Below are positions 34,301 to 42,316 of a stretch of 64,000 bases of DNA, in pieces. The notes under the pieces are model-generated. The model saw nothing but the letters and a program-made list of their open reading frames with translations. It ran no database searches and was not told where the DNA came from. Made by a program: the position numbers and the translations under genes. Within the stretch, counting starts at the first letter, position 1. Each line of letters opens with the position of its first letter. The stretch lies in the NCBI GenBank assembly GCA_002633005.1, contig NMRA01000047.1, positions 1,019,326-1,083,325 of the forward strand. Reading direction: 5' to 3'. This DNA is from Phoronis australis. Lineage: Eukaryota > Phoronida > Phoronidae.

Positions 34301-37300
34301 CTACACTTGTGGCGATAAATCTTCACTTACGGAACGGAAACAGCGAATTTTATTCCATATTTAATGAATTTAATATCATAATTCAAAATCCAACCTCACC
34401 GACCAACCACTGCAGTGGTGGCCATTTTGCTTGGACAGGCTGGCAAGGTCTTGAGCATACTCACGAAACACTCGCTTTCACTCGTGGAATTTTTCGTGGT
34501 CTTTAGTGATCTCACTCCTCTTGCAAGGAATCTTGTTATACGTAACGCTACTCAGTTTGTTGGTTTGTGTTTATGTTTAACTGTGATTCTTGCTGTTGGC
34601 TGGGACATTGTTTGCACATAGTCATGTGACATGCAATAGCATGGTGTCATTGTTGTTGATCGACTGATACAGCTGGTTCATTCACGCTCAGCAGACAATG
34701 TTGGGAATTTTGTATGATAACAGTGAAGCAGTGACACTCTTGTGTGTCAGTGTATGGCAGTCATAAGCTACTTCATTGTGTTTCAGGTCGGCGGGATGTT
34801 CGACACGATACAACGCAACAACAGTGTGACCCAAGAGTGGTCGGTCTTACTGTTGCAGCTTGTTACTCATGGAGTTGTCGACCTACAGAATAACACGTGG
34901 GTGGAGCTAAGGGACTTTGATGGGTGTCAAGTCGGTTGGCATCTAGTCAGCTATATGGGCATTTCAGTGCTGCTGTGTTGCAGGGCTGTGTTTCATATTT
35001 GTTCAGTGGAGACTGTTTACTATTCAGTAATGAAATAGTGTTTGGCATGACTTGTAGGACTGGTGCTGACCTCTGGCACTTGTTATTTATCAAGTATCAT
35101 TGCACAGGCTTTTAATGTATTACGATCATGGACAGTCACTAACATTATGAAACACTTGTTCTTGCTTTGTTGAGACTTAGATTCCAGTGCACTCTTGCTC
35201 ACAAATAATACATTGTTACTGAGTGCATTGTTTTAAATTAAGAACTCTTGACTCATCATTAATGCTGTAGTCAAGGTATTTTTATTTCATTTCTAGCACG
35301 TTTTGACAGAATAGGTGAAATGAACACTTAAGTTATGCCTGCAGCTTTAACATATGTAATGTTTTCCTGTTTTATTTTCAGAGATCTGTTCTACACTGTG
35401 GTAGATATGCTGGCCACATTGATTCACGGCATATTTGTCGGCGACGGTGGTTCAGAACGTAGTGACGAAAACAAGAAGCCATATTTGAATCTCATGAAAA
35501 AACTAAAGGTAGATTGGGTTACTTTCAGTGACATTTAACATTAATGAAAAACATTTCTGAAATGGAGAGACACGATTGTAAATAATTTTTTTTAGTTGTG
35601 CATATGTTTTACGGTCGGTCAGTCACGGGGATTGAATTTAATTTTAGTTTACGCCGCATCTGCAAGGCTATTGTAATTTTCACTAAACATTTTAATTTTT
35701 ATGATTCTCTGTTGTACAGAAAGAGGTGGCTGACAAGATTGCTAATGAGAGTATCATAATAGTACGCCATCTGTTGCCCATACCCAAGGTGTGCTGGGAA
35801 GTCATTACTGCAGAACCTCATGGTAACCTGGTGGATACGAAGGGCAACAAGATCGCCGACTTCAGCTCCATACATAAGAAAAAGGTGCCTTGTTATGGGC
35901 TTGGTCAAACTTTCAATCTTTAGAATTTCAAAACAATAAATTGTTCAGTCAACTAGTGTTTCTATTGTCACTGATATTAACGTTTACATGACAAATAGAT
36001 AAATAAATTTCTATGTCTATTTTCTCTGAACTTGTCGCAAAACCCTGCTGTGTGTCACCTCTTTATCGTTATGGAATTCCTCAAATAACAAACATTTTAT
36101 GAAGTAATGTAAACGTCTTGAAAAGAAATGTAATTACCCACAATTTATAACAGAAAGCTCTTGACAGGAAGGTGCACAGACTGGCAAAACATCTAAAGCG
36201 ATTCAGTCTTTGTAATGTAAACAGAGATGAAGTAACTTGAGCCGATCAATTACGGTGCATGATTATGTTAATCAATTTTATGAGGCTTTTTTCAATCCAG
36301 ATGGTTGTGATTACATGCTAATTGCTTTTCTCAACCCCACTGTCTGTCTCACCCCCAGGGCTTGCAAGTGGCCGGCAAGGAAAAGGTGAGTCCATTTCAC
36401 TTGCTGGAGGGGCAGAAGAACCCACAGCCACTGTCATGGGCCTGGTTCAATGCCATACGACTGGAGAAGAGACCACTGAAGTATGAAGAACAACATCGGT
36501 GAGTTTGGATGAAGGGGAGGGAGTGTGGTGTTGTAGTGAGTGGTGAGTCTGGATGAAAGGGAGGGAGTTTGGTGGTGTAATGATGGCTGATGAGAGGTGT
36601 GACCAACAGGTGGCATGTGGACAGATTCATGGGCTTACTTTTTGTAACAAAGCTTTGAGTCTTGCAATGTATGTTTTGGGCTTTATTTTAAATAGAAAGT
36701 TTTGCAAAGTGTGTTTAGTGATGTCACTGATTCCATAATTTAACCAATGGCAGTGGTGCATAGTGACTGCCAGCCAGTCTGATTTTTCAAATACGCTTTT
36801 ATAAGAAAATAAGTTGTTCAATACACAACTGAGCTGTTTATGAATTAATGGACTCTTGCTCGAAGTCACAATATGTTCATCGGTACTCAAAGAGCAATAA
36901 TAGAATAGATGACCAGTCTCGAATTGTAGCCATCTTTTATGTATCATTGTAATATCTCTTGATTCGGAGGACTGACTAATTTTTTGAGAATTCGAGCATC
37001 ATAGCAATAAATAAACAGTACTGCCTTGTATTTTCCAAATTTTGGGTACAATAGGGTATGCTGGCAAATGACTGATTTTAAAAAACGAGTGGATTTTTTC
37101 TGAGTGTCTTGAGCACTTACAAGGGAGTATAGTAAAACAATATGTCTGACTTATCGTTGCAGCTTCTCTGCCACTTTCGACCTTCATTGTCATTCACTCA
37201 TCGCTAGTACTTTTGTCAGTTGCAGACTCTACTATTATTCACATGATATTGTTTTGAAGGTTGTTGCTGTACCATTCTCACTCCCTTAAGAAGCCCCTCG

Positions 37301-40300
37301 ACTACTTCTTGAAGCCACCTCCTCTGCCCCCGCTGGAGCCTCAGATTGAGAAGTCGGCCACCCTGGTGTGTTACTGTTATTCACGTGATTGTTATGAGGG
37401 ATTTATAAAAACGTTAATAGTTGTCGTGGTGAAATTCACTTATTAGTGTCCTGCATTTTGAGAATCTTTTTTCTTTGTTGCATGACGGGTATGAAACTGG
37501 TTCTCAAAATCCGAGATCCTTATGACTATTATCATTGTTAATGTTCAAGTTTGATCATGCAAGCATCAAAGTTTGAAGATGATGAAAATGAGGCTGATAT
37601 GAATTACAAATAAAGGCTGTTTCAGTATTTTCTGTAATTGTTGTGAGAGGTACAGTGGTGCTAAGATTTGTTTTGTGTACACTTTATGCATTTTATGTTC
37701 TGTTGCACGTCTTCAAACTAAGATGTTATGTGGAGTCACTATGTGATGCATAGCAATACTCAGCTGTTTGTTGACAGTTGTCATTATTATATTAAAAACC
37801 TTTCCCTTTATTTTACCAATTCAGAGCAGTTTCATCAATGGAGAAACATCACTAAATTAAGAACAATTTGAAACTTACAGTTGTGCATGTATTCATGTAT
37901 TCAGTTACTGGCAATACATAAAAGTGAGCTTAAATGCTGTTCAGCCGTGGCGGCCATTTTGTTGTTGCTCCGCCAGAAATTCATTTTGACAATTCTTGTG
38001 TTTGGTTGTTTTGATGACATTTGATCGGGTGTTGAAAGAGTGCTACTTGCTTTGTTTTCAAAGTTGCCTTACCTGGGATCTGCTAATGTGAGTTGAAATT
38101 GTGAGCTGGGATTTTGGCCAGGTCGCAAAGGACAACCTTGTTATTTTCATACTGTCGAGGGCTCTAGAGGGAGCTAAATGTAATGTTAAAGTGACTGAAT
38201 GTGAAACCCCACTTGTCTTAAAGCTTCTTGACTTTCGACTCTTTTGTTTAAGGAGAGCACAAAGAGTGTGGACCAGGAAGACAACGCAAAGGCGGCCCCA
38301 GTGGACAAGAAACCAGCCAAGAAGCCAGCAAGGAATAAGAGAATTAACAAGATGCCCAGTGCTCCAACTTATGGACATGTATGTAGTAATGGATGTTTTG
38401 TTTATACAGCTTTGGGGGTTTGTTTACTTAATCTTTTACAGTTTACAGAAGTGTTATATTCATTTAACTGTCTCTATAGGTATTTGTTAGTCATGCATTT
38501 TAACTCCGTGGGAAAGTTTTCATTTAATTAATGTTGCTAACTGGTCATCAACAGTCAATTTTCTACCTACTGAACGCACCGCTGTGAATATTGTACTCTT
38601 TTCTTGATCAGCAAACTTAGCTACGAAAAATTCTCTCTTGCGAAATATTCTCTCCCTTTGATATTTTCTTCCAAGCTTGAATTACCTTGCTCCTCCACCA
38701 ACCATTGCTCAGTTAGCTTGAAAAAGACTGCCGGTGAGAATGGTGAATCTGGCTTGGCAAAGAATTTGAAAAAGCTTATTGGCCAGTCACTCTTGTGTAA
38801 GCTTGAAAAATCTTGCATCTTGATAACCATTGGTGTGGAGGCATGAATAAGATTGCTGACCACCTGTAGTGAATTATGTCACCAAGCAAAACCTGTTTTC
38901 TTACTGATCAAAATGAATGTATTGTGTAGTCTGTTGTTTGTAACAACGTAGCTTGTGAGGTACTCTCACATGCACCCAGGGATATGTTGCTAGTGTGACC
39001 TTAGTGTAGAAAATTGAATGAGGTACGTAAGGCCCAAACTAGTGACTGATATTGTCCAAGTTTGTATATTTTTTTCCAAGCTTGAATAATATTTCAGCTT
39101 GAATAATATTGTTCAAGCTTGAACAAGCTTGAATAGTATTGCCCAAGCTTGAATAGTTTTATCCAACCTTGAATAATATTGTCCAGTCTTGAATAATATT
39201 TTCCAAGCTTGAATAACATTGCCCAAGCTTGAATGATATTGCCCAAGCTTGAATAATATTGGTTTTTTGAATTTAGCCTGGTATTTATTCATCTTCCACC
39301 TGTTATTGTTTATTGTATGGAGCTTTTCTTCAGCAACCACAGACTTGAGATCATTGTGCAAATAATACATTTAAACATATTCATTATTTTCTAACTCAAA
39401 GTAGCTATTAACGTGCTTTAAGTCGCCAGCCAAACTAATTTTTGATTTAAACCACTTTCTGCTTTGAAATTGACTTCAGCCTTTTCTTTCTTACAAATGA
39501 CAAGTGATTTCTGTTCTATGTAAACGCCAACAGTTTAGTACCTCTTGAGGTCATGCTCCGCTTCAGTAATGCTGTGTTTGACCTTTGACCCTCAATTGTT
39601 GTTCATTCAGAGTCCACTCAGTCGCGGTCACTTCAGTTATGGCCAGGAGCCAAGTATGTTCCAGCCTGGCCCTCATCCCAGCTGGGCAGCTGGTGGATTC
39701 AACCAGGCTCAGCAGGGTCCCTACTTTGGCCAACAACAGCTGGCACTAGGTGGGTATATTATAGAAATACGCTCACCTACAGACATCATGCTGTTAACTG
39801 TGGTGCTGAATTTAAACTCAAATCTTGATTTTGGTTGCATAAATGAAATAAGACCAATTTAAATGTTCTGTCTCATCTTATGGTAATGCATTTTGCTGTG
39901 ACTGTTCTTATTTTGAATAAAGTGTAGTAAATTGGAAACTGAAATATCTGTCTTGACCAGGTACACCACGATTTGGTAGTAGTCCATCAAAACAAGCTAT
40001 TCGCAATATGCTGACCACACGCCAGCCACCCAATCAGGCAGCTTACATGGCTGCCAATCAACAGCCAATGGATGTCATGAAGCAGCAGCGTCAACTGCTG
40101 CGCCACAAATTACAGGCTCAGCAACAGCAGAGGCAATTGCAGTCAGAGTATGGGCGGGCCCTGCCGCCGGGGAACACGCCCCTTCACCACATGAGCTCAC
40201 AAGGTAGGTGGAGCTTTGTGATATGAGCGACTGTTTCTCCAACTTAAGCTTTTTCATAAAATAAAAAAGTTCTATTTTTTGGTAGCCTATCGTGCAAAAG

Positions 40301-40745
40301 TGGAACATTTTGAAAACAATTCCGCAAAGAATAGGGCATGAAATGAACGGTTCATCGTAATCCAATGAGCCATTTCTGAGATTTGATGTTGCGGAGTTAA
40401 CCAAATTTGGACAGTTTTCTAGGGTCCCACGTAGCCTGTAGAGTTGTGCGACATATTAAGGCAGGAATGAAGATTTTCAGTCATCAAGAATTTAGAAAGT
40501 GGATTCTTCTAAGGGGTTGAAAATAGAAAGTTAAATTGATGATGGTAATACTGTCTGTCTGTATTATGCTCAACTGAAAAGTCACACTAGTTAACTAGGA
40601 GGTGATGTATTAAAAAAGAGTTATATCGTAACTAAAAATTTAGGCATATGGGCACAGTGCCAGGAGTGTAACTGTTGCCTGTCTTTCACCATAGTAGATG
40701 GAAGCCCTGTGAAGGGAACGTAGGGTCAGACATGGAGATGTTGCC

Positions 40746-40788
<43 letters not shown>

Positions 40789-42098
40789 CGTGTGTGTCAC
40801 AATTATTCCTTAGTGTCTCCGTTTCGTCCCTTTTCCAACTATGGTGGCACAACTCACGCTTGTCTGAAGCCTCAACCATCAGGTTAACGGATGATTTAAA
40901 TTTTTTATGACGTAGTGATGCGTAGTTTGTGAATTACGAACGGCACTGCTCTCTCCACTATTTGTTTTCATTGTGGTCCTCTTCATGATCATCATTACCA
41001 CCGTTTCCCCTCGGGTACCATTAAATTTCTGCGAGTGTTGCACTCTAGACTCATTCCATTACCGTGTATTCAAATCATAGTTACTTCCCCACAGCCCCAC
41101 CACAACTGTTTTCCAACTATGGTGGACCTGGTCAAACTGGCATGCAGCCTCAACAATCTGGGATGATGGAGCCTGGACCGGACATGATGTCACAGAACTT
41201 TGGCCAGCCTTACCAACCACAGCAAAGTCAGATGCCCCCTCCCATGAGGTCACAGTTCTCTGGCGGCGGGGGCTTCCCAGGCATGCCTCAGCGGTCATTC
41301 TCACAGCCTGCCCAAGGGTGAGTAAACTATATAGTGCGTGAATTGTAACAACAGGTTCCCTTCTGTAATTTTCTGTTCACTTAAAACTTGAATTTATTAA
41401 AAGTATTAACTAAATATAATAATTATTTCTTGACTGTAAAATACTAAAAATTATGTGAATGTAATGATGTTGGGTTTGAATCATTATAATATTTTATTAT
41501 TGCTAAGATCCTGTCGATGTTCTTACATATAGCTCTTTGTAGTGACAGACAATACTCCAGTTTTACGACCTAGTCATACTTCTATTATCAAAAGAATGAG
41601 AAAAAACGGGTGGAAAATTGCAAAATACAAAAGCTATGTAGACTAGCTTTATTTTATCTCATCAATTGATGTCTTTATTGAAAAATGGATAGTAGTAGTA
41701 CAGTCTATCCTGCCACCTGGTGTTGGAAGGTTGCCAATTCCTGTTTCAATTTCAGATATCCGCCTGCTGCTATGAACCGTGGCAACATGGTGTCTGGTGG
41801 TGGGGGGCCACCACAGGCAGGCATGGCCATGGGTAACATGGGGGGAGGCTACAACCAGATGGGTCCCATGCCGTCGCAGCCACCACAACAACAGGGCCAG
41901 GGGTTCCTGCAGAATGTCTCCCAGCAGCAGCAGCTGCGCCAACAACAGCTGTTGGCCATGAGGAACCAACGTAACTCGGCGCAGATGCAGCAGGCCAATC
42001 CTGCGTATGTGGCACAACTTAGGCAAATGTCGAACCAGCCGCCACCGGGTCAACCACCGCCACAGTATGGTGGCTACCAACAACCACCGCCGTACTGA
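12164..42098 (+). CDS. MED12: MED12, Mediator complex kinase-module subunit 12, complete
   Basis: MED12 links Cyclin C-CDK8 to MED13 and activates the kinase of the Mediator CDK8 module in the nucleus. Forty coding exons join in frame: 12164-12271, 13329-13394, 14076-14222, 14491-14574, 14808-14973, 15345-15532, 15734-15844, 16312-16454, 16873-17140, 17727-17826, 18511-18644, 19506-19637, 20224-20341, 20814-21049, 21502-21769, 22211-22587, 23005-23180, 23752-23860, 26683-26813, 27386-27496, 27886-28030, 28465-28594, 29656-29859, 30013-30124, 30614-30764, 31361-31534, 31885-31955, 32350-32514, 32894-33023, 33952-34023, 34787-34896, 35382-35508, 35720-35884, 36359-36498, 37260-37365, 38253-38378, 39611-39749, 39961-40203, 41095-41317, 41756-42098. 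The sum is 6249 nt, 2082 residues plus TGA, close to human MED12 (2177). All introns are GT-AG. Signatures include [54 protein letters not shown] and [12 protein letters not shown]. Exons 16-18 also exist as a second copy (24199-25837), of which only one set belongs in the transcript. Confidence 0.96.
13080..13151 (+). repeat. tRNA-like sequence (pseudo-tRNA or SINE head)
   Basis: This 72-nt cloverleaf-like segment lies in MED12 intron 1. It has exact matches to the Pol III A box (TAGCTCAGTGG, 13087-13097) and B box (GGTTCGATTCC, 13131-13141), a good D stem (GCTC/GAGC) and a perfect anticodon stem (CTAGA/TCTAG) with GGC at the anticodon position (nominally Ala). Against a working tRNA, position 33 is C instead of T, the T stem has two mismatches, the acceptor has one, and no T-run terminator follows. 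I favour a tRNA-derived SINE or a pseudogene. Confidence 0.55.
14076..14973 (+). CDS. MED12: MED12 exons 3-5 (Med12 domain)
   Basis: Exon 3 (14076-14222) encodes [20 protein letters not shown] through [14 protein letters not shown]. Exon 4 (14491-14574) encodes [20 protein letters not shown] and ends LSKR. Exon 5 (14808-14973) encodes [20 protein letters not shown] through [15 protein letters not shown]. Together they cover about residues 59-190 and correspond to the conserved Pfam Med12 domain (human W.TDLAGTKPL...KKVPIFSKKEEVF). All three acceptors end in CAG, and the donors are GTGAGT, GTGAGT and GTATGT. Confidence 0.94.
15345..18644 (+). CDS. MED12: MED12 exons 6-11
   Basis: Exon 6 (15345-15532) starts [20 protein letters not shown] and ends in [10 protein letters not shown]. 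Exon 7 (15734-15844) carries [19 protein letters not shown]. Exon 8 (16312-16454) carries [20 protein letters not shown]. Exon 9 (16873-17140) carries [17 protein letters not shown] and SGSPLDHLV. Exon 10 (17727-17826) carries [13 protein letters not shown]. Exon 11 (18511-18644) carries [20 protein letters not shown]. These cover about residues 191-505, and each matches human MED12 blocks such as LDRHEFLTWVLE, CPQHRPLVF, GSPLDHL and DKCQEATAG. Exon 8 lies in a region of reduced conservation. Confidence 0.92.
19031..19270 (+). repeat. SINE-like element in MED12 intron 11
   Basis: This starts with a tRNA-type A box, TGGCTCAGTGG (19043-19053), in a GCCTGTGTGGCTCAG context. It runs on through CTGCTGCAATGTTGTCC, TTTACTCCACTGGA and CTGGGATGGACTAGTGTC, words of the kind found in the bodies of tRNA-derived SINEs of invertebrates. 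The B box is degenerate. No coding potential. Confidence 0.5.
19506..21769 (+). CDS. MED12: MED12 exons 12-15 (LCEWAV region)
   Basis: Exon 12 (19506-19637) encodes [20 protein letters not shown] and continues with [20 protein letters not shown]. It holds the LCEWA motif that names the Med12-LCEWAV domain. Exon 13 (20224-20341) encodes [16 protein letters not shown]. Exon 14 (20814-21049) encodes [20 protein letters not shown] and [11 protein letters not shown], with a tail ([18 protein letters not shown]) unlike human. Exon 15 (21502-21769) is acidic and Pro-rich before [20 protein letters not shown]. About residues 506-756. Donors GTAAGG, GTGCGT, GTGAGT and GTAAGT. Confidence 0.95.
22211..23860 (+). 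CDS. MED12: MED12 exons 16-18, copy 1
   Basis: Exon 16 (22211-22587, 377 nt) encodes [20 protein letters not shown], the basic KRKKDGEGS segment, [20 protein letters not shown] and [20 protein letters not shown]. Exon 17 (23005-23180) encodes [19 protein letters not shown] through [12 protein letters not shown]. Exon 18 (23752-23860) encodes [20 protein letters not shown] and [14 protein letters not shown]. They match human FQHLSHYDQHQVT, LLNELSVVEAELL and [21 protein letters not shown]. About residues 757-977. The exon 16 and exon 18 donors sit at the start of short tandem repeats. Confidence 0.94.
22580..22665 (+). repeat. Donor-anchored tandem repeat after MED12 exon 16 (41-bp unit)
   Basis: The segment starting at the exon end CAG/GTGAGAGTCATG (22585) is repeated 41 bp downstream as CAGGCGAGAGTCATG (22626), with later shared words CACTCGTTT and a third short CAGGT. 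The second unit has GC (or AC in the other block copy at 24617) instead of the GT donor, so only the first is a canonical splice site. Confidence 0.65.
23828..23960 (+). repeat. Donor-anchored tandem repeat after MED12 exon 18, copy 1 (47-bp unit)
   Basis: The last exon bases and the donor, CTGTATACTTCCTGTAGTTA...AGG/GTAAGTATG, are repeated, giving GTAAGT at 23861 and again at 23937, with one shortened 29-bp unit between. Reading on past the first donor meets an in-frame stop before the second, so use of the later donor would truncate the protein. Confidence 0.8.
24169..24169. other. Single N, contig join
   Basis: This ambiguous base separates the two copies of block C. Copy 1 ends with AAATTACT just before it, and copy 2 ends with the same word near 26235, where unique sequence then continues. 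Confidence 0.9.
24199..25837 (+). CDS. MED12: MED12 exons 16-18, copy 2 (duplicate)
   Basis: Exon copies are 24199-24575, 24993-25168 and 25729-25837, the same lengths as copy 1. I counted eight coding base differences from copy 1 over 662 nt (five in exon 16, two in exon 17, one in exon 18) and all are synonymous. Including both sets in one transcript would repeat about 220 residues that occur once in every MED12 I know of, so one set should be dropped from the gene model. I interpret the copy as the second allele. Confidence 0.88.
25804..26030 (+). repeat. Donor-anchored tandem repeat after MED12 exon 18, copy 2 (47-bp unit, four donors)
   Basis: GTAAGT donors preceded by the same exon-end sequence occur at 25838, 25885, 25932 and 26008. 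The last two are separated by a 29-bp short unit. Copy 1 has only two donors, so this is a variable-number repeat between the two presumed alleles. Confidence 0.85.
26683..30764 (+). CDS. MED12: MED12 exons 19-25
   Basis: Exons are 26683-26813 ([20 protein letters not shown]), 27386-27496 ([19 protein letters not shown]), 27886-28030 ([28 protein letters not shown]), 28465-28594 ([20 protein letters not shown]), 29656-29859 ([39 protein letters not shown]), 30013-30124 (acidic, [20 protein letters not shown]) and 30614-30764 ([20 protein letters not shown]). They match human [65 protein letters not shown] and CQQEWVGERCLK. About residues 978-1305. Two of these exons (27886-28030 and 30614-30764) have tandemly repeated donors. 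Confidence 0.94.
27010..27330 (+). repeat. Dispersed GGGCTC(G/A)AC-type repeat in MED12 intron 19
   Basis: This begins GGGGCTCAACATAACAGGTT, followed by TTTGCGACCTGAAATTTATG and GAGCTGAGATTTTGGCC. It is related to the elements at 8700-8845 and 38055-38130. It contains a 111-codon open frame (27104-27439) that I regard as chance. Confidence 0.45.
28025..28196 (+). repeat. Donor-anchored tandem repeat after MED12 exon 21 (28 bp x 6)
   Basis: The exon end GTTGAT and donor GTGAGTAGTC recur every 28 bp, with GTGAGT at 28031, 28059, 28087, 28115, 28143 and 28171. The units are essentially identical. Reading from the first donor gives an in-frame TGA within the first unit, so any later donor would yield a truncated product. 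Confidence 0.92.
30747..30960 (+). repeat. Donor-anchored degenerate tandem repeat after MED12 exon 25 (51-bp unit)
   Basis: The exon end TACTCACACACAAACAG/GTACAA is followed 51 bp later by ACTCACCCACAAAGAG/GTACAA (donor at 30816) and then TTTAACAG/GTACAT (donor at 30866), with further decayed units. The frame stays open through the first repeat, so use of the second donor would add 17 residues ([17 protein letters not shown]) in frame. The third donor is out of frame. Confidence 0.75.
31361..35884 (+). CDS. MED12: MED12 exons 26-33
   Basis: Exons are 31361-31534 ([35 protein letters not shown]), 31885-31955 ([19 protein letters not shown]), 32350-32514 ([20 protein letters not shown]), 32894-33023 ([20 protein letters not shown]), 33952-34023 ([15 protein letters not shown]), 34787-34896 ([20 protein letters not shown]), 35382-35508 ([32 protein letters not shown]) and 35720-35884 ([34 protein letters not shown]). 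All match human blocks such as [58 protein letters not shown] and KGNKIAGFDSIFKKE. About residues 1306-1643. Phases agree throughout. Confidence 0.95.
34111..34294. mobile_element. MITE-like inverted-repeat element in MED12 intron 30
   Basis: The outer ends GTCCTAGGTCT (34111-34121) and AGACCTAGGAC (34284-34294) are exact inverted repeats. An inner 24-bp perfect inverted repeat (34160-34183 with 34210-34233, containing ATTTTGAGAACCAGTTT) closes a 26-nt loop. There is no open reading frame. A related inner motif (GAAACTGGTTCTCAAAAT) recurs at 37493-37510 opposite ATTTTGAGAA near 37456. A target-site duplication is not clear. Confidence 0.7.
36359..38378 (+). CDS. MED12: MED12 exons 34-36 ([10 protein letters not shown] region and basic tail)
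   Basis: Exon 34 (36359-36498) encodes [20 protein letters not shown] and [15 protein letters not shown], matching human [20 protein letters not shown] and LSWGWFGTVRVDRR. Exon 35 (37260-37365) encodes [20 protein letters not shown] with a GTGTGT donor. Exon 36 (38253-38378) is Lys-rich ([15 protein letters not shown]), the counterpart of the human KKKSTKGKKR stretch. Exon 34 contains an internal consensus donor (AAG/GTGAGT at 36386). Confidence 0.92.
36496..36588 (+). repeat. Donor-anchored tandem duplication after MED12 exon 34 (44-bp unit x 2)
   Basis: GTGAGTTTGGATGAA.GGGAGG at 36499 is repeated as GTGAGTCTGGATGAAAGGGA at 36543. The copies differ by a few bases. The second GTGAGT is preceded by GTG rather than the exon end CATCG. 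Confidence 0.75.
38055..38135 (+). repeat. Dispersed GAGCTGGGATTTTGGCC repeat fragment
   Basis: This short fragment in MED12 intron 35 shares TGTGAGCTGGGATTTTGGCC and AGGTCGCAAA with the elements at 8700-8845 and 27010-27065. Confidence 0.45.
39076..39261. repeat. About ten-copy, ~20-bp minisatellite (CTTGAATAATATTG...CCAAG)
   Basis: Ten imperfect units each begin CTTGAA and most end CCAAG, so junctions often create the palindrome AAGCTT. It lies in MED12 intron 36. No coding relevance seen. Confidence 0.85.
39611..42098 (+). CDS. MED12: MED12 exons 37-40 (Gln/Pro/Met-rich C terminus)
   Basis: Exon 37 (39611-39749) begins [20 protein letters not shown]. Exon 38 (39961-40203) encodes [20 protein letters not shown] followed by [20 protein letters not shown]. 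Exon 39 (41095-41317) encodes [20 protein letters not shown] and further Q/M/G-rich sequence. Exon 40 (41756-42098) ends [14 protein letters not shown] and TGA. This corresponds to the low-complexity PQL/OPA tail of animal MED12, but has only short Q runs instead of the long polyglutamine of mammals. About residues 1768-2082. The terminal exon is supported by phase, a TTTCAG acceptor and similar composition. Confidence 0.88.
40753..40797 (+). repeat. (TG)n microsatellite
   Basis: A run of TG dinucleotides with two CG interruptions near its 3' end, located 16 bp upstream of the AG that precedes the exon-39-like segment at 40814. Confidence 0.97.
40814..40882 (+). pseudogene. Exon-39-like segment in MED12 intron 38 (possible cassette or decayed exon)
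   Basis: Seventeen bases (TTTTCCAACTATGGTGG, 40831-40847) are identical to exon 39 (41109-41125). After an identical 21-nt spacing both carry GCCTCAAC, so this is a diverged partial copy of the start of exon 39. It is preceded by CCTTAG and followed by CAG/GTTAAC. Bounded this way it is 69 nt and would splice in frame between exons 38 and 39, adding 23 residues including PFSNYGG. Read through without that donor, it meets TAA at once. Similarity to the parent is clear. Whether it is ever spliced is not knowable from sequence. Confidence 0.6.
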
Positions 42099-42310
42099 TA
42101 TATGGGTATTGGTCTGAAACCAGTGAAAATATGGATTTGCACTTGGCAAAATGCTATTGGCATGAATGGGAGGGCCAATGAATGGAGTTGTCTGCTTTGA
42201 TTCAACTGCCTTAATATGGTCTCCATTTTAAGTTTCAGTTTTTACCTCTTGATCATGACTACAATGAGGCGTTTGTCTAGTGTTGTATACTGAATTAAGT
42301 TATTAAGAAG

Positions 42311-42316
42311 AATAAA
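42311..42316 (+). terminator. Candidate MED12 polyadenylation signal AATAAA
   Basis: This AATAAA lies 213 nt after the stop codon. Further AATAAA hexamers at 43387-43392 and 43919-43924 could serve longer 3' ends. None can be ranked without transcript data. Confidence 0.45.

Noticed and set aside
38604-38863. Overlapping 80-codon frames on both strands in MED12 intron 36
   Set aside because: No recognisable domain and no splice context. Possibly part of an unidentified repeat, but I cannot support a call.
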